Source: Glebionis coronaria
Lineage: Eukaryota; Streptophyta; Magnoliopsida; Asterales; Asteraceae
Direction: 5' to 3'
Assembly: GCA_025667525.1 (NCBI GenBank)
Contig: CM046875.1
Location: 438,538,617 to 438,602,616, forward strand
Length of the DNA stretch: 64,000 nucleotides
Below are positions 30,487 to 42,669 of the stretch, one piece after another. The first letter of the stretch is position 1. Each line of letters opens with the position of its first letter. Position numbers and translations under genes: made by a program. The notes beneath the pieces were generated by a model. The model was not told where the DNA came from. It searched no databases and was given only the letters and a program-made list of their open reading frames with translations.

Positions 30487-33400
30487 ATTTTAGATACGGA
30501 TATCGAGAAAATTACAATAGATCACAAGAAACATTGCAAAAACGAACACGGGAAACGAAGCCGCATAATGAACCGGACCCGAGTATTGAATTTCCAAGAA
30601 AGACCCTTGAAGAATTGAAGATTGACAAGAAAGGTCCTTCATAATTGAAGAAATGATACTTTATACCCTTGTATATTCATAATTACAAGTTTGGTCCCTA
30701 ATGTTTGTCAAAATTACAAAAATGACCTTCAACTTTGAAGCATTGGCAAGATTAGTCCCTACAAAATGAAGATTGGTCACTTTTAGTCCTCCTCAAAGTC
30801 AATCATACAAGTGAGGACCCTCAAGTATCAAGATATGTCAAGTTTAAGCCTTGAAGATTCAAGAAAATACAAAACATACCCTTGAATATATTTTTGGAAA
30901 GAATTTGTGGCTAAAGTATGAAGTTTGAAACTTCATTAACAAAGGAAATGGAGTTGTGGCTGTTTAAAACTTGTTTGAACATAACTTGGAAAGTGGGGGA
31001 CTAAAGCTGGCAGACAACCAAACCCAAACCATCCACTCACAACTCGCCATGTCACCTCCTCCATCAATCAAAACTCACCAACTCACCCAACCTGCCACCT
31101 CACTAATCCACTACCGTTTTTTATTAACTAAATTTTGAAAAAAGATTTTTTAATAAAACTCGCGGTTAACAAAGACCTAATCCCCCAAACTTGATTTAAC
31201 CTTAACTGTTTAGCCTTCATACTCACCATAAACCCTAGCTTCAAATCAATGATAAATCAAATGGGAAATCCCCTATCTTTTCTAGATTCATGATTAAGGG
31301 TATGCTAATGCTAAACCCACTCCTAAACACCCATCACCATCACCTCACATGTAACCTTGTACCTCCCCTACCCCACCTGAACAAGAAGACAAGGCCAGCA
31401 CAGTAAATCAACGTCCACAAGGAGTTGCTTACTCCCCACAACAACTTCAACGGTTCAAGATCATATTTACCAACTAGCATCTCAACTACATGACAAAAAA
31501 GTATCACATAGGAGCTCATCTGACCAAGATTCAAGTCTCAGCCAAGGGCACTTCTAGAAACTCATACCATTAGGGTTTACTAGTTTCAGATTCTTGTAAG
31601 CCTATAAATATAAGGGCATTAGCATTTCATTTTCTCTATTCTTGGTTTTTTCTGGTTTGGTCACAACACGTAAAGCTACTTTTTATGAATGAAAGTGAGT
31701 ATTGATTGTTGACAAGAAAAGCCCAAGTCCCTTTTTATTATATATGTCATGTTCTTATTTACTTACTTTTAATTCGTCTTCAAAATTATTTTTAAGTTAT
31801 ATGCATTTGTGTTTCAAAAGTGTTTTCAGAAATCTTTGATTTTCCCATAATTCCTTGTTCAAGCATTTGAGTGTTTTTGAACCCTAGATTGATCATATCA
31901 CCCTGGTAAAAAGTTATGAAGGTGAAGTGAGATCTTTGGCTTGGGAAGTTCAAGTTATGGGGACTAAAAGTTATTGGAGAAAATATGTTTTACTCTTTTC
32001 AATATTTTTTATTAATCTGTTACTTGTTCTAACCCCTTTATTCTTTGTTACTCTCATCATAAGCTAGTAGCTTGTGGTGTTGGTTCACTAAGGATAAGGG
32101 TTTGTGTGCTCATTTTGTCTCAACGGCAGCCATATCAACCAAGTGGTCCAACCTTGACTACTGTAGTCTTGGTTTCCACCTCATCTTCATTCAAGACACC
32201 CCTAGCTTGACCTAGTTGTTGGTCAAGCTTAGCGGAGCTTAGCTGTCCTCCCATAGGACGCCATTGGGAGGAGGTGCAATTCTTTTCCCTTCTTTTTAAC
32301 TTACTTGATGAAAAATTTTCACCCTAAGTCAATATTCTCTCTTTGATATATGATTGTGTTTGGTGCATGAAATCTGTTTGTTGGACTATAATATTCATAG
32401 ATTGGTACTTGTCTAAGTAATTCTAGGTAAAGTATGTACTTTGGTTTTGTTAAATCTTTATATATCAGTAATAGGGTGTTTGGATTTGCAGTATTGTGTA
32501 TGTGTTGGTATAAACTGATTAGCAAGTAATGGGCATGGCATGTGTCTTTAGTTAAAATAGAGTTATTAATGTGATTGTTGCAAGTTTGGAGAAGTGAAAG
32601 TTCTAAAAGCACGTACTTTGTATTAAAAATACCTAATCTGCTTTATAGGTTGAAACAAGGTTGTTTTAGGTCTTTATGAAGTGAAAATTGGTCATTAGTT
32701 AGTTGTTATGCTAAACTAGGACTGTATGCCTTTAATTTGGATTTTTGTCTGCTAGGTTGTTAGAATTTATAGCTCAAAGTTCACCATTTTGTCAACTGCA
32801 TCAGATAGAAACCATCAGACCTAGTTCTTGCATATCTGAGCAATCTTTGATTTAACTGTATCATTTGGCCAGTTGATTGTTGCTATTATTGCTTGTTTGT
32901 TGCTATTATTTCTATTATTGTAGGGGTGCCTTGATTGTCCAAAAACATTCATTGAATCAAGCTCAAAAGAGCAATCTTAATTCAAGCAGTGGGAACTCCT
33001 TTCCCACTGATTGTTCCCTGTAAAATCTTGGTCAGCTTATTGATAAGTCATTCTAGCTTATTCCATTGTGAAACAACTTACTTTTATAATCAATCTTACT
33101 TTTCTTAGCTCTTAATCATATTTGGAAGATTTCAGCTTTTAATTTTAGGGTTTGACTAGAAAACGAACTCTTTTGTCTTTTACACAAGTGCTTATCAACT
33201 GATTCAGCCTATTTGGCTTAGCTTATTGGGAATTTTATGTTTGAATAGTCTCATTTAAGTAATTTAGAACCTTTTGCAAGTTGAATCAAGTCTTGAAGTG
33301 GTCTGAATCTCAAAAACGACTATTTTGTCATTTAGCGAAAAGATACTTGGCTTATTTCTAGCTTATTGAGTGTGCTTTTTCAAAATTCTTTTAACAATTG

Positions 33401-34316
33401 TCTTTATAATCCCAAGAGAAGAATATGTGTTGAATTTTAGCTTATGGCATCAGCTTATAGCTTAATGGGCTTATTGACCTATTAAGAATAAGTTGTGTGT
33501 CTATTAAGCTGTGATAAGCTCACTTTCAGCTTTTGGGCCTTTAGAGTTTTTTGTTTAAAATCAAATTTTAAGTCAGACTATGTTGTTTGGGCTTATTTGG
33601 TTGACTTTTTTTCTTATTGGGCCTAAAGCCCATTTAAGTGAACTGTTTTGGGTTTTGGCCCGTTTGAGGGCCCAATAGGGGTATTTAGGTAATTTCAAGT
33701 TCATTTCTGGTTTAATTAGGTTAAAATACACTAGTTTCCAAGATTTTAGAATTTTTTATAAATTTTTGATTTTTAATATTATTTTGATATTTAATTTTAG
33801 TTTTTAATCATTTTTAATAGATTTAATAGGTTTAAAATTTTGGAAAATAGTTTTTAGCTTAATTAAAATATTTTCGAGGTTTACAAAGTGAAAAATCTTT
33901 GTTTGGGCTTTTTGTTAATTTATTTAATTTTTAGGGCTTTGATTAGCATTTAAAAATCAAATATTAGTTAATTAAAAAGTTTCAAGAAGTTTTTATCATT
34001 TTTAAACCTTAGTTATATTTTTAGGAATTTTTTGTAATTTTTTGGGAAATTTTAGAGTAAATTTCATTTTTACCTAGATTTGTGTGAAGCCGCGTTTTTC
34101 GTCTTAGTGTAATCTTTAATCGTAACCGTCATTGTTTTTCATTTTCCCTTCTTCTCATCAATATTAATCTCAAATTTAACAAGTTTAACACACACATTAA
34201 TCCTCCTCGAGAAAGAACTCACACACAAGGGTCATAAGTGTGTACGTTTTCCTAAACGTACGCTTAGTGCTTACCGCTTTATACGTCTTTTTCCTAAAAG
34301 CGTATTTTACTACATA
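30487..34316 (+). repeat. LTR-A: giant Athila-like LTR (left limit approximate)
   Basis: No gene in 3.8 kb. The 3' third (33700-34316) closely resembles LTR-B at 48960-49510, including GGGCTTTTTNTTNATTTATTT, the GTAGTGTAA block and an ending in GCGTATTTTACTACAT. A TATA-like TATAAATATA lies near 31603. The stem CAGTGGGAA/TTCCCACTG (32987-33009) recurs in LTR-C. The internal region this LTR belonged to is gone, so it may be a solo LTR. Confidence 0.6.
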
Positions 34317-36593
34317 TTAGAAGTCTTTGAAGTTTGAAGATATGTCAAGAACGGTCCCTCATCTTTTGAAGAATTGTCACTTTTGACCCTTGTAAATCTC
34401 AGTTATTACAAGAATGGTCCTCAAGTTTCAAGATTATACCATTAAAGCCCTTGGTGAATGCCAAAATTGCACATTTTGTCCTTTATAAAAGTTTGTGAAT
34501 TATTTGTGCCATATATGACAACATGGCCAAAGTAATATCAAAGGGAAATAAGTATATGAAGCTGTTGAAATGCCAAAAGAATGGAATAACATGGACCTAA
34601 CTTGGACAATTGATACCCAAACCCAACCTAAACCCGGCTATAGCCCATCATATTACCCATAAGCCCACCTAAATCCTATGCGCGGCCCTTTACACACTGC
34701 CACCTCACCCCTTTCATTAATCCCATTTTAAATCCCCCAATACCCGGGTAACAAACACTGTTACCCTAACCCACGATCTAATCACCCCCAAAAATCCTTC
34801 ATAAACCCTAATTACCTCTTTATCAAATCAAAGGGGAAATCAACAAGATTTGCCAGAACCCTAATTGAGCCTCAGATGAACACACCCACATGGGCATTTT
34901 ATCATCACCCTCACCACAAGTCCCCACCACGTCCTCCCCTGTCCCCATGTACCTCTTCTCTTAGCAACTTTGGAATCATACAGCAATCCAAGGGTCCATA
35001 TTTAATAGCTGACTCCTCCAAGCAAAGTTTAAATGCCATGATTCATTCCATACAGCTACGATCACATGGGCAGAAGAATCAAGCATTGGACCACTTTTAA
35101 AATTTTGAAATCAAAGTGTACTTTAGGAATTGTATTGATAGAGTTTTGATTATTCTAGAAGCTTCTTTGTTCTAGTATAAAATGGGAGTCACATGTGACT
35201 ACCCATCTTGTTCTAAATTTTCTAGCATTTATTTTGTAATGTTTTATGCAAATGAATGAAAGAATTATTTGAGTTCCATATTTATGTTTTTGTCAATTTA
35301 AAATTTATGTCATTTAGTTTTAATGAATTTGTAACTTCATGTTTTATCAAAACTTTGCAAAATCTTTGTTTATGCTTTTGAGAACCACAGAGTTATAAGC
35401 TAAATTACAAGCTTGGATTGAAAAATTCAAGGTTATAAGCTTAGGTTATAACTTTGTGTTACTTTTTCTAGAAATTCTAAATTAATTGTAATCTTTTTAC
35501 ATCTCTTTGGTTCATCAGTTTAGTTTTTCTAGAAGATTTTCATAAATCTGGTTTTTGTTCTTTTTTTGTAACTCTCTGTATCAAAAGTTGATACAAGCTT
35601 CTTGACACCAAGCTTGTATCAAGCTCTTGATACTTGGAGTCTTCTATTGTTGTCCTTGTTGTGTTTTAGCAGGTACTTGTTCCACCATATTTGTGCCTCT
35701 TTTGGTGGACTGTTGTAGTCCACCAAAGAGCCTTTCACCCTTCTCCTTGCAACAACACCATTTTCTCCATTTCCAGCTCAGATTAAGGTTCTCAAGGAAG
35801 TGTGTGCCCACTCTGAACAAGAGTGGGTGTGGTAACCTCTTGTGCTCCCTATGTGCTTGTTGCTTAGAAAAGAGTTCTTGTAATAGGTTTGAGAATGCAT
35901 GTTTGAGTTTTCTTTGTATTAATCCAGGTTTTATTTGTGTTCTCTGCAATTTATACATGTTATAATAGGTCACAATTATTTTTATGTTAGTTGGTTGAAG
36001 TTTCTTTGAAACATTTCTCAAAAGTAGGTTTAAGGGGTCTTTAGGTAAGGTGTTTAAAAACTTTTGGGTGACAACAATTAGTTCATGTTTACCTATGCAA
36101 ACCTCTCTTTGACTAATTATAATATTTTGGTTTTAGTTTGTTAAGATTGGGTGTTTAATTGTGAAAACAAGTTCTCATTATTTGTCACAAGTCCATCAGT
36201 AGATCTAAAGGTTGGTTATTGTGCTTTGTAGGTCAAAACATGGTCCACCAGTTAGCATTTAGGCTAGTATTGATTTTCAAGTTGTAGGTTATAAGTTTGG
36301 AAGTTATTTTGTTGGCCTTTGTGGTTTAGAACTCACTGTCCATACGAAACAGCATACAACATAAACTTTTTCTGTCTGATGCATCAATAGTAGGTTTTAG
36401 GGTGATTTTTATGAATTGGTGTTTAGGACTTGGCAAGTTGTTAGCTTTAGGTTTAGTTTAGCCTCACACTATATGGTATCTTGATTTGGATAACTTTTGG
36501 TAGCTTGTTGAGGCTTGGAAACCCACTATTAGGGGCCATGTAGATCAGCAGATGCCCAAATCCTGAACAGTAGGTGAGCTAGGGTTGTATATT
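34317..36593 (+). repeat. LTR-B, first part (5' LTR of A1)
   Basis: Follows LTR-A directly. Short frames here (34876-35100, 35627-35965) are not convincing genes. TATA-like AGTATAAAATGGG near 35172. Strong stems: 13-bp arms at 35588-35600 / 35610-35622, and 11-bp arms at 35701-35711 / 35717-35727. About 480 bp (35750-36233) is repeated at 55351-55830. E3 interrupts the LTR at ATATT (36589-36593); it continues at 48379. Confidence 0.6.
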
Positions 36594-37106
36594 TGTTGAT
36601 CCCAAACTTAGATCGATTTAGCTTGTGTTAACGAGATTAAATCAAGTTTAACACGTAGAGAAACTTTTTTGTGTATAAAACAATTTAAGTATTATGCGGA
36701 ATTAATACTCAAACAAGAACACACAAACAATGTAAACCAAACTTTCACTTGATTGATTAGAACAAACTTGCGTACAATGAAAGTTTTAAACGAATGAAAA
36801 CTTATATTGAAACAAAACCTAAAGGCCTCCTTTTATAGACATAAGGAGCCTTGTACAAGAGTCTACGTATCAACTATTTTAGGTAAAGATAAACATAGAC
36901 AATACATTGTTGATCATATCTTTACTAGAAACAAACTAGAAACAGAATACACGTAGACTAAGTCTTCTATCAGTGCTTGACTTCTTCCTATCAACGCTTG
37001 ACTTTTTCCTGTCAACGCTTGATCTTTCAACGCTTGTTTCTTCTTATCAACGCTTGTTTTCTTCTTGTCAGCGTCCAAGTGTACTGGCTACATTTTATTC
37101 CCAACA
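36594..37106 (-). repeat. E3 3' LTR
   Basis: TGTTGATCCC...CCCAACA on plus. A minus-strand TATAAAAGG (36831-36838) sits in the loop of an inverted repeat AAGGCCTCCTT/AAGGAGCCTT (36823-36833, 36844-36853), next to the palindrome CTTGTACAAG (36851-36860). Six TCAACGCTTG-type motifs at 36969-37078. A purine tract TTTAGGGGAGGAT (minus) abuts at 37107-37119. Confidence 0.92.
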
Positions 37107-37158
37107 ATCCTCCCCTAAACTTGATATCTACTCTAGTAATCAAGTTTCTGAATAAAAA

Positions 37159-37569
37159 CTAAGAACTAGGAGGATTCTTACAAATCTTATCAAATTGGTA
37201 ATAAACATGCTTAATCAAATCTTTGGCCACGTCACTTGAATAGTTAATCTCCAACTGTGTTGTCTTCATCTTTTCCAAAACTTCTTTGGACATGGGATAC
37301 TCAGCATCTACAAGATGATACTCAGCAAACTTTGTAGAACTCAAATAATACACACCAGCAGCTGAATACAAACGCCATTGAAGTCCACTGATATCATCCT
37401 CAAGATCCTTCCAACCAGGATCTTCATCTTCTGGTGCACACATTCTCTTGAATGTTGACCAAAGCTTTATTCCATTGACTGAAGTAGATGCTTCAGTCTC
37501 ATACTCGGCCAGCAATAACCTCCAAAGGTCTGCCAAGTCTTCCCTATCCATACTTGCAAAGAGAGACAT
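37159..37569 (-). pseudogene. E3 accessory ORF3, C-terminal domain
   Basis: 136 residues ending at a natural stop near 37159, just before the purine tract. Blocks: SVNGIKLWSTFKRMCAPEDED, LQWRLYSAAGVYYLSS, AEYPMSKEVLEKMKTTQLEINY and DLIKHVYYQFDKICKNP. The YP(M/L)SKEVLEKM..LE..Y pattern is (from memory) the C-terminal signature of a second Asteraceae Copia accessory family. No known function. Confidence 0.65.
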
Positions 37570-37590
37570 AAGAGTAGTAAATGTGTGTAC

Positions 37591-37830
37591 CTATTTCCTA
37601 TATCTGCCAATCATCCAAAACCCACTTGCATCCTCTTCATAGCTAATGATAGGGTTTCTAGCATCAAGAGGTAACACTTGTACCATATCTGAAGCTTCCA
37701 TGGGTGAGAGCTTAATTCTCCTTCTAATAACAGCTTCACTGGGATTCAATTTATCCATATCTTTAGGGAACTCAAGTGGAACTCCCTTCTTCAAAGGCCT
37801 TGGAACAATCATAGCCTTTTGAATCTCCAT
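37591..37830 (-). pseudogene. E3 accessory ORF3, basic middle piece
   Basis: Contains IVPRPLKKGVPLEFPKDMDKL, AVIRRRIKLSPMEASDMVQV and EEDASGFWMIGRYRK. Separated by stops from neighbours on both sides. Sequence 37831-38073 between this and the next piece is still readable as protein (RRELYYMLLRC, LTFEELEYKAYPIWATVQEM) and belongs to the same decayed gene. Confidence 0.6.
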
Positions 37831-38073
37831 CTATTCTGCAAGTTCTTCTCTCCTTTCATCTGAGAGAAGTCTGATAGTATTCATTTCCTGCACTGTTGCC
37901 CAAATGGGATAAGCCTTATACTCCAACTCTTCAAAGGTTAATCCCTGCAATTTCTGAAATGTCCATCCTGTTTGATGACATCTGAGCAACATGTAATAAA
38001 GCTCCCTTCTATCTCTTTTCAGCAGTGAGAAAACATTGCTAGCCTTATGCTTCAGAATTACCTTGCAATCTCT

Positions 38074-38370
38074 TTAAACTCTTAGCAGAATCTCCAATCC
38101 CCAAATTTGATCTGAAATTGTCATATCTGGATTCTCCATAACCTTATCTTCCCAAGCATGGTACATCTGAGCAACTTCTGGCATATCATAATCTACCTGC
38201 AACTTTAACTCTCTAAGTTTCTCCCTTGCCAACTCATCACCATATTCAAGTCTTTCTGGTTTTTCAACTATCATAACACTTGAATCTGAACTTTCACCAT
38301 CACTTCCTTCTTGTTCCTCAGAAGTAACTACAAATGGTAATTCGCCAATCTTCTTCTTTTCTTGTTCCAT
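38074..38370 (-). pseudogene. E3 accessory ORF3, acidic Ser-rich piece
   Basis: QEKKKIGELPFVVTSEEQEGSD, then ESSDSSVMIVEKPERL and a helical region LAREKLRELKLQVDYD. Same gene as the flanking pieces; a single TAA separates it from 38374-38901. Confidence 0.55.
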
Positions 38371-38373
38371 AAG

Positions 38374-38901
38374 TTATGCAGCCAACTTTGAATCAAACTC
38401 TACTTGAGCTGCATCCTTTGGAACTTCTGTTTCTACCATGATTCCTTTACCCTTATCTAATGGATCAATGATGGGTAAAGATGATGATGGTACCTGTGAA
38501 GACACTTCCTTGATGATAGCTGATGACTGGAATACATCAACCATATCTGCAGGTCTGTCAACGTTCAAATCTTGTGTGTTAGCGCCCAACTTACTCTTGT
38601 CAGCGCTTGGTGTGTCAGCGTCCAAAATTTGCTTGTCAACGCTCACCTTACTCATCTCAGCGCCTCTTGTGAACTGCTCCATCATTGGTGTAAAGGACAA
38701 GTTCAAGTTTGTTGGAGTAACCAAAGATACATCAAAACCTGGTTGCTTCTTTAATTCAGTAAGGGCTTCAGCCACACCCAAAGATTCTCCATCATGTGAG
38801 CCTTTGTCACTCACATGTATCTGCTCATCCTCCCCTTTGGAAGAATCCACCATTCCACGCCTGTTGTTAGCATCCTCCAAAAGAACAATCCTCTCCCTCA
38901 A
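38374..38901 (-). pseudogene. E3 accessory ORF3, motif-bearing linker
   Basis: Starts with a coiled-coil end (MRERIVLLEDANNRRG), then a Ser/Asp-rich linker with MSKVSVDKQILDADTPSADK and similar. At DNA level this linker (38556-38665) is built from TCAACG / TCAGCG motif copies identical to those in the LTR, so the peptide repeats are a by-product of the DNA motif. Confidence 0.6.
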
Positions 38902-38919
38902 TTGCTTGAGTTCAAGGCC

Positions 38920-40236
38920 TTATGTGCTGACTGTTTGTACCAAGTCTGCATTTTGCTTTTGCAAGCTAATGCAGACATCCGTCAATTCCAACATTGTGTA
39001 TGGTTCCAATCTGCCATCCTCTAGAATGGGTATTTGACCTCCCAAAGTAGAGTCATGGGGCATGGATGAGGTCTTAAAGATGTTAGGACTGTCTTGGAGT
39101 GCATCTAAGCGAGTACCAATAGTCCCAGCCTCATCCATAGCACCAACCACACTTGTGGTGGTGGTTCTCTCTGCAACATGGCTAGGACCACTAGAGGAGA
39201 ACACTCCAGTAGTCCTTGGGCGTTTTATCAACCTATATTCAGGGGGTGTAGAAGATGATGTGGATTGGGTGGTAGTTTGAAGGTTAAGGGGTGTTTGGGT
39301 ATGTGATGGAAAGGTGTCAACGTTTGGATTAGTAGAGTCAAGGCCAATAGTTAACATGTCAGCATTGAAGGATTCTTGGTCAAGTTCCATGTGTTGAGGT
39401 GAAGGTAAGGGGTCTGGTATTGGTTCAAGTTGTGGTTGTGGGTCAGGTTGAGGTTGTGCTGCTGCAATAACAGCAAGCATAGCTTGGGTAAGGGGTAAGT
39501 CTCTGTGAGGGGGTGAGTTCATCTTACTAAAAATAGCTTTCTTTTGTACACGGATCTCATAAAAATCATCATGATCCCTGGTACAGTACCTTTGCTCACC
39601 AAAAACCATTTGTAAAAATCTGGGATAAGCCAACGTCATCTTATTACCCTTGTTTTTACACATGCCATCAAAAATCAGTTTAGAAAAATTATACTTTTGC
39701 CCATTTGTAATACACACAATTGCACCAGCAATTGATCTGTTAATTTCATTATATGCAGTACATTTGGGACTCAAACATTGAAGGATGACATGTATTAAGT
39801 ACTTCCAAGCTAGGGGAAATTCCTGTTTATGATATTTGTTTAAAGTTCCCTCTTCATGGAAAGGATAACCCAAAGCCTGGAGTCCTTGTTCTATTTCACC
39901 AATGGGAAGAGTGGTTATACCATCTGCATCATCAAGATGCAAAGCCTGGCGAACCAAGGCTTCAGTAACCACCCAAGAACGCCCATGGACAATAGTTGTT
40001 AATGTAGTCACATTATTAAGTGTTGAGGAACTAACAGTGTTCCAAAACTGTTTAATATGAGTGACAAGGATGAGAGGAGCATGAGAAATTACATACCTAA
40101 GTGGAGATGCATTCAAATACGCCACCATCTGGGTGTATTGAGGAAACAGAGCATCATCAGCCTCCAAATAAGCAATCATATTATGCTGACTCCTGAATCT
40201 CAATACCAAGTCACTTGGTTTAAACTTAGGCGCCAT
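38920..40236 (-). pseudogene. E3 accessory ORF3, N-terminal conserved domain
   Basis: 438 residues from a clean ATG (MAPKFKPSDLVLRF). Blocks: HNMIAYLEADDALFPQY, VTHIKQFWNTVSSSTL, GRSWVVTEALVRQALHLDDADG, PLAWKYLIHVILQCLSPKCTA, FSKLIFDGMCKN and LAYPRFLQMVFGEQ. From memory this is one of the commonest uncharacterised retroelement proteins in Asteraceae. FWNT and YPRF recur in E1 ORF3. The rest is a Pro/Gln/Ser-rich tail ending in a coiled coil (LTDVCISLQKQNADLVQ). No enzyme, signal peptide or membrane segment seen. Confidence 0.75.
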
Positions 40237-41539
40237 TGATGTAGGAAGTTGTTTGTGAAAGATTATAAAAGATGAATTATAAAAGAAAAGTTGTTAGACA
40301 AGAATATGAGAGTACCCTGTTTAAAAAGTAGGAGCCAAATATATAGGAGTGATAGGCACATGTGATTGGTAAAAAATGAGGCAAGTATTTTCAAAATATA
40401 ATGATGAAAATATTGAAAAGAAAATAAGTTATCTTGTGCATTAATTAAAAGTTATCAACTCCCAAAATTACGGCCCCAATTTTCGTCAAAAATAACAACT
40501 GGGTAGGACCCAATGAGTGTCAACGGTCAAAAATAACCCATCAACGCCCAACGGCTATATTCTTGTCAACGTTGGTAAAAACCATGTCAACGTCTAAATT
40601 GGTCACAACAACGCTTGGAAATATATCTGTCAGCGTCCAAAAATAAAAATAATAATAATGAAAAAGGACCTTAACAAAGTAATTTATCCTAGTGAAGATA
40701 ACCTATAAACTGAAAATTACTATAGGGCGGCAAGCACTGTCCAATTACGCACAATTGCTTATGCAAGATAGACATAACAGTCCTCTAGTGTCCCTTGCTA
40801 ACCAAAATTCTTATCAGTTAAGTTATCTCATAAAATTCCTTGTAACTCCCAGGTAAGCCCAAAATAAATCATACCCAAGTCTCCCAACAGACCACACCCA
40901 ATTCTAGGCCAAAAAGGTCTTGGCAGCATGCATAGTATATCAACTTTGCATGCTACAGTGCCTCATGAGATATAAAACTAACTCATACTCACCAATGGAC
41001 ACAATCTAGAATTATGATAAGAGTATTATAAAAATACCCAAAAAGTCCTAAAAGGTTCCTAAAACCTCCCCATAAATTGTGATACATAAGTTGCCAAATA
41101 ATCTGCATGTAAATAAAAACTTATGCCAAGATAGGAATATAAATATTCCAACCATCATCCATAAATTGAAACATGCTCCAATGATTCTCCAAGGATCCAT
41201 AAGCAACTCTGTATCCAATGGTACAATGCTAACAACGCCTGCACATTTAGATCAAAAACCACAAAACTAACATGTTGCTGACAACGTCACAATAACACTT
41301 ATCAGCGTTAAGATAACCTTTGTCAGCGTTAGACAAATAAAGTGGAAAATCTAACTTCACAAAAAGACCAATAACAATGCATATCCTGTACATACTTTTA
41401 CATCATGATCCTAAAACACATATTTAAGTGAGATTGATCATTCCAATACTTTTTATCAAGTATTGAAATCTTCTAGTATCAAAAGGTTTAGTTAATAAAT
41501 ATGACACATTTTCTTCTGTGTCAACCCTATCTGGTTGTA
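40237..41539 (-). other. E3 gap between RNase H and ORF3, with motif clusters
   Basis: No gene. It carries TCAACG/TCAGCG motif clusters at 40516-40640 (about six copies) and 41280-41335 (three copies), in the same orientation as in the LTRs. This gap would contain any separate promoter or splice acceptor for ORF3. Confidence 0.6.
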
Positions 41540-41896
41540 TTAAAACCTTTCAAAACAATCTCTTATAAAATGATGTCTAATTTCTATGTGTTTTGTTTTA
41601 GAGTGATGTACAAGATTTTTAATAATGCATAAAGTGCTGTTATTGTCTACAAAAATCTTGGTATGCATGAAATTATACCCATAATCTAATAGCTGGTTCT
41701 GAATCCATAAGACTTGTCCACAACAAGCAGCTGCTGCAACATACTCTGCTTCAGTTGTAGAATTGGCCACCACTGTTTGTTTCTTGCATTGCCCAGATAT
41801 CAATCTGCTCCCAAGAAACTGACATCCACCAGTTGTGGATTTTCTATCAAATTTGTCACCACCATAATCACTGTCATAATATGCAATAAGTTCCAA
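41540..41896 (-). pseudogene. E3 RNase H
   Basis: YYDSDYGGDKFDRKSTTGGCQF holds the first catalytic Asp, followed by TTEAEYVAAAACCGQVLWI, FVDNNSTLCIIKN and KHIEIRHHFIRD. A family Trp is lost in RLISGQCKKQT. A frameshift after RHHFIRD removes the usual end. The RT thumb/connection lies in 41900-42330, interrupted by stops (SMIGSMMYLTASRPDIMFAVC is readable). Confidence 0.85.
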
Positions 41897-42330
41897 TGGT
41901 GAATCTTTTGGATACCATAATCCCAGGTCTGGATAACATCTAAGATATCTAAAGATTCTCTTGACAGCATGAAGATGGCATTCTTAGGGAGTCACTTGAT
42001 GGCGTGCACATGCACACACAGCAAACATAATGTCAGGTCTTGAAGCTGTGAGGTACATCATTGAACCAATCATTGATCTATAGTGCCTGACATCCACATC
42101 TTTTCCATCTCCAACTTTTCCCTAAGGGTGTTCCCTATCCATGGGAGTACTAGCCCTTTTCTCATGTGGAGAAAAGCCAAACTTCTTTAAGATTTCTGCT
42201 GAACTTGTAACCCTAGAAAGAAGTTCATCTCCCCCATTGCACTCATCTTGAACTTGTCTGTCATAAGCTTGGAAAAGTCTTCACTCATCTTTGGACTTGA
42301 AGATCCAAAGATGATATCATCCACATAAAC

Positions 42331-42606
42331 CTAGACAAGTAAGAAATCCTTACCAGTCTTCTTTGTAAATAAGGTCTGGTCTATGGTGCCCCTTTTGAAT
42401 CCATCTTCCACCAGATAGGTGGACAATGTGCCATACCATGCTCTTGGGGCTTGATGAAGTCCATACATAGCTTTCTTGACTCTATACACCTTGTCTGGAT
42501 GTTCTGAATCTTCAAAACCAGGAGGCTGCATAACATAAACCTCCTCTGCAATTGTGCCATAAAGAAAAGCACTCTTCACATCCATTTGATAGACTGTGAA
42601 GCCCAT
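42331..42606 (-). pseudogene. E3 reverse transcriptase core
   Basis: [40 protein letters not shown] and [13 protein letters not shown] are standard Copia RT. The frame stops at a TAG exactly where the family has CAG (Gln) before the catalytic YVDD; the VYVDDIIFGSS motif is readable just beyond, at about 42303-42330. So the catalytic site is present but behind a nonsense mutation. Confidence 0.88.
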
Positions 42607-42669
42607 GCAGGAAGCATAGGCTAGAAAAATCCTTATAGCCTCAGTCCTTGCAACTGGTGCAAAGACCTC

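Noticed and set aside
35627..35965. A Cys-rich 112-residue ORF
   Set aside because: It lies in LTR-B over a hairpin (35701-35727), and the related copy at 55351-55830 does not preserve it as a gene.
38438..39037. A 199-residue plus-strand frame
   Set aside because: It is antisense to the accessory ORF3 of E3, whose minus-strand protein has recognisable conserved blocks.
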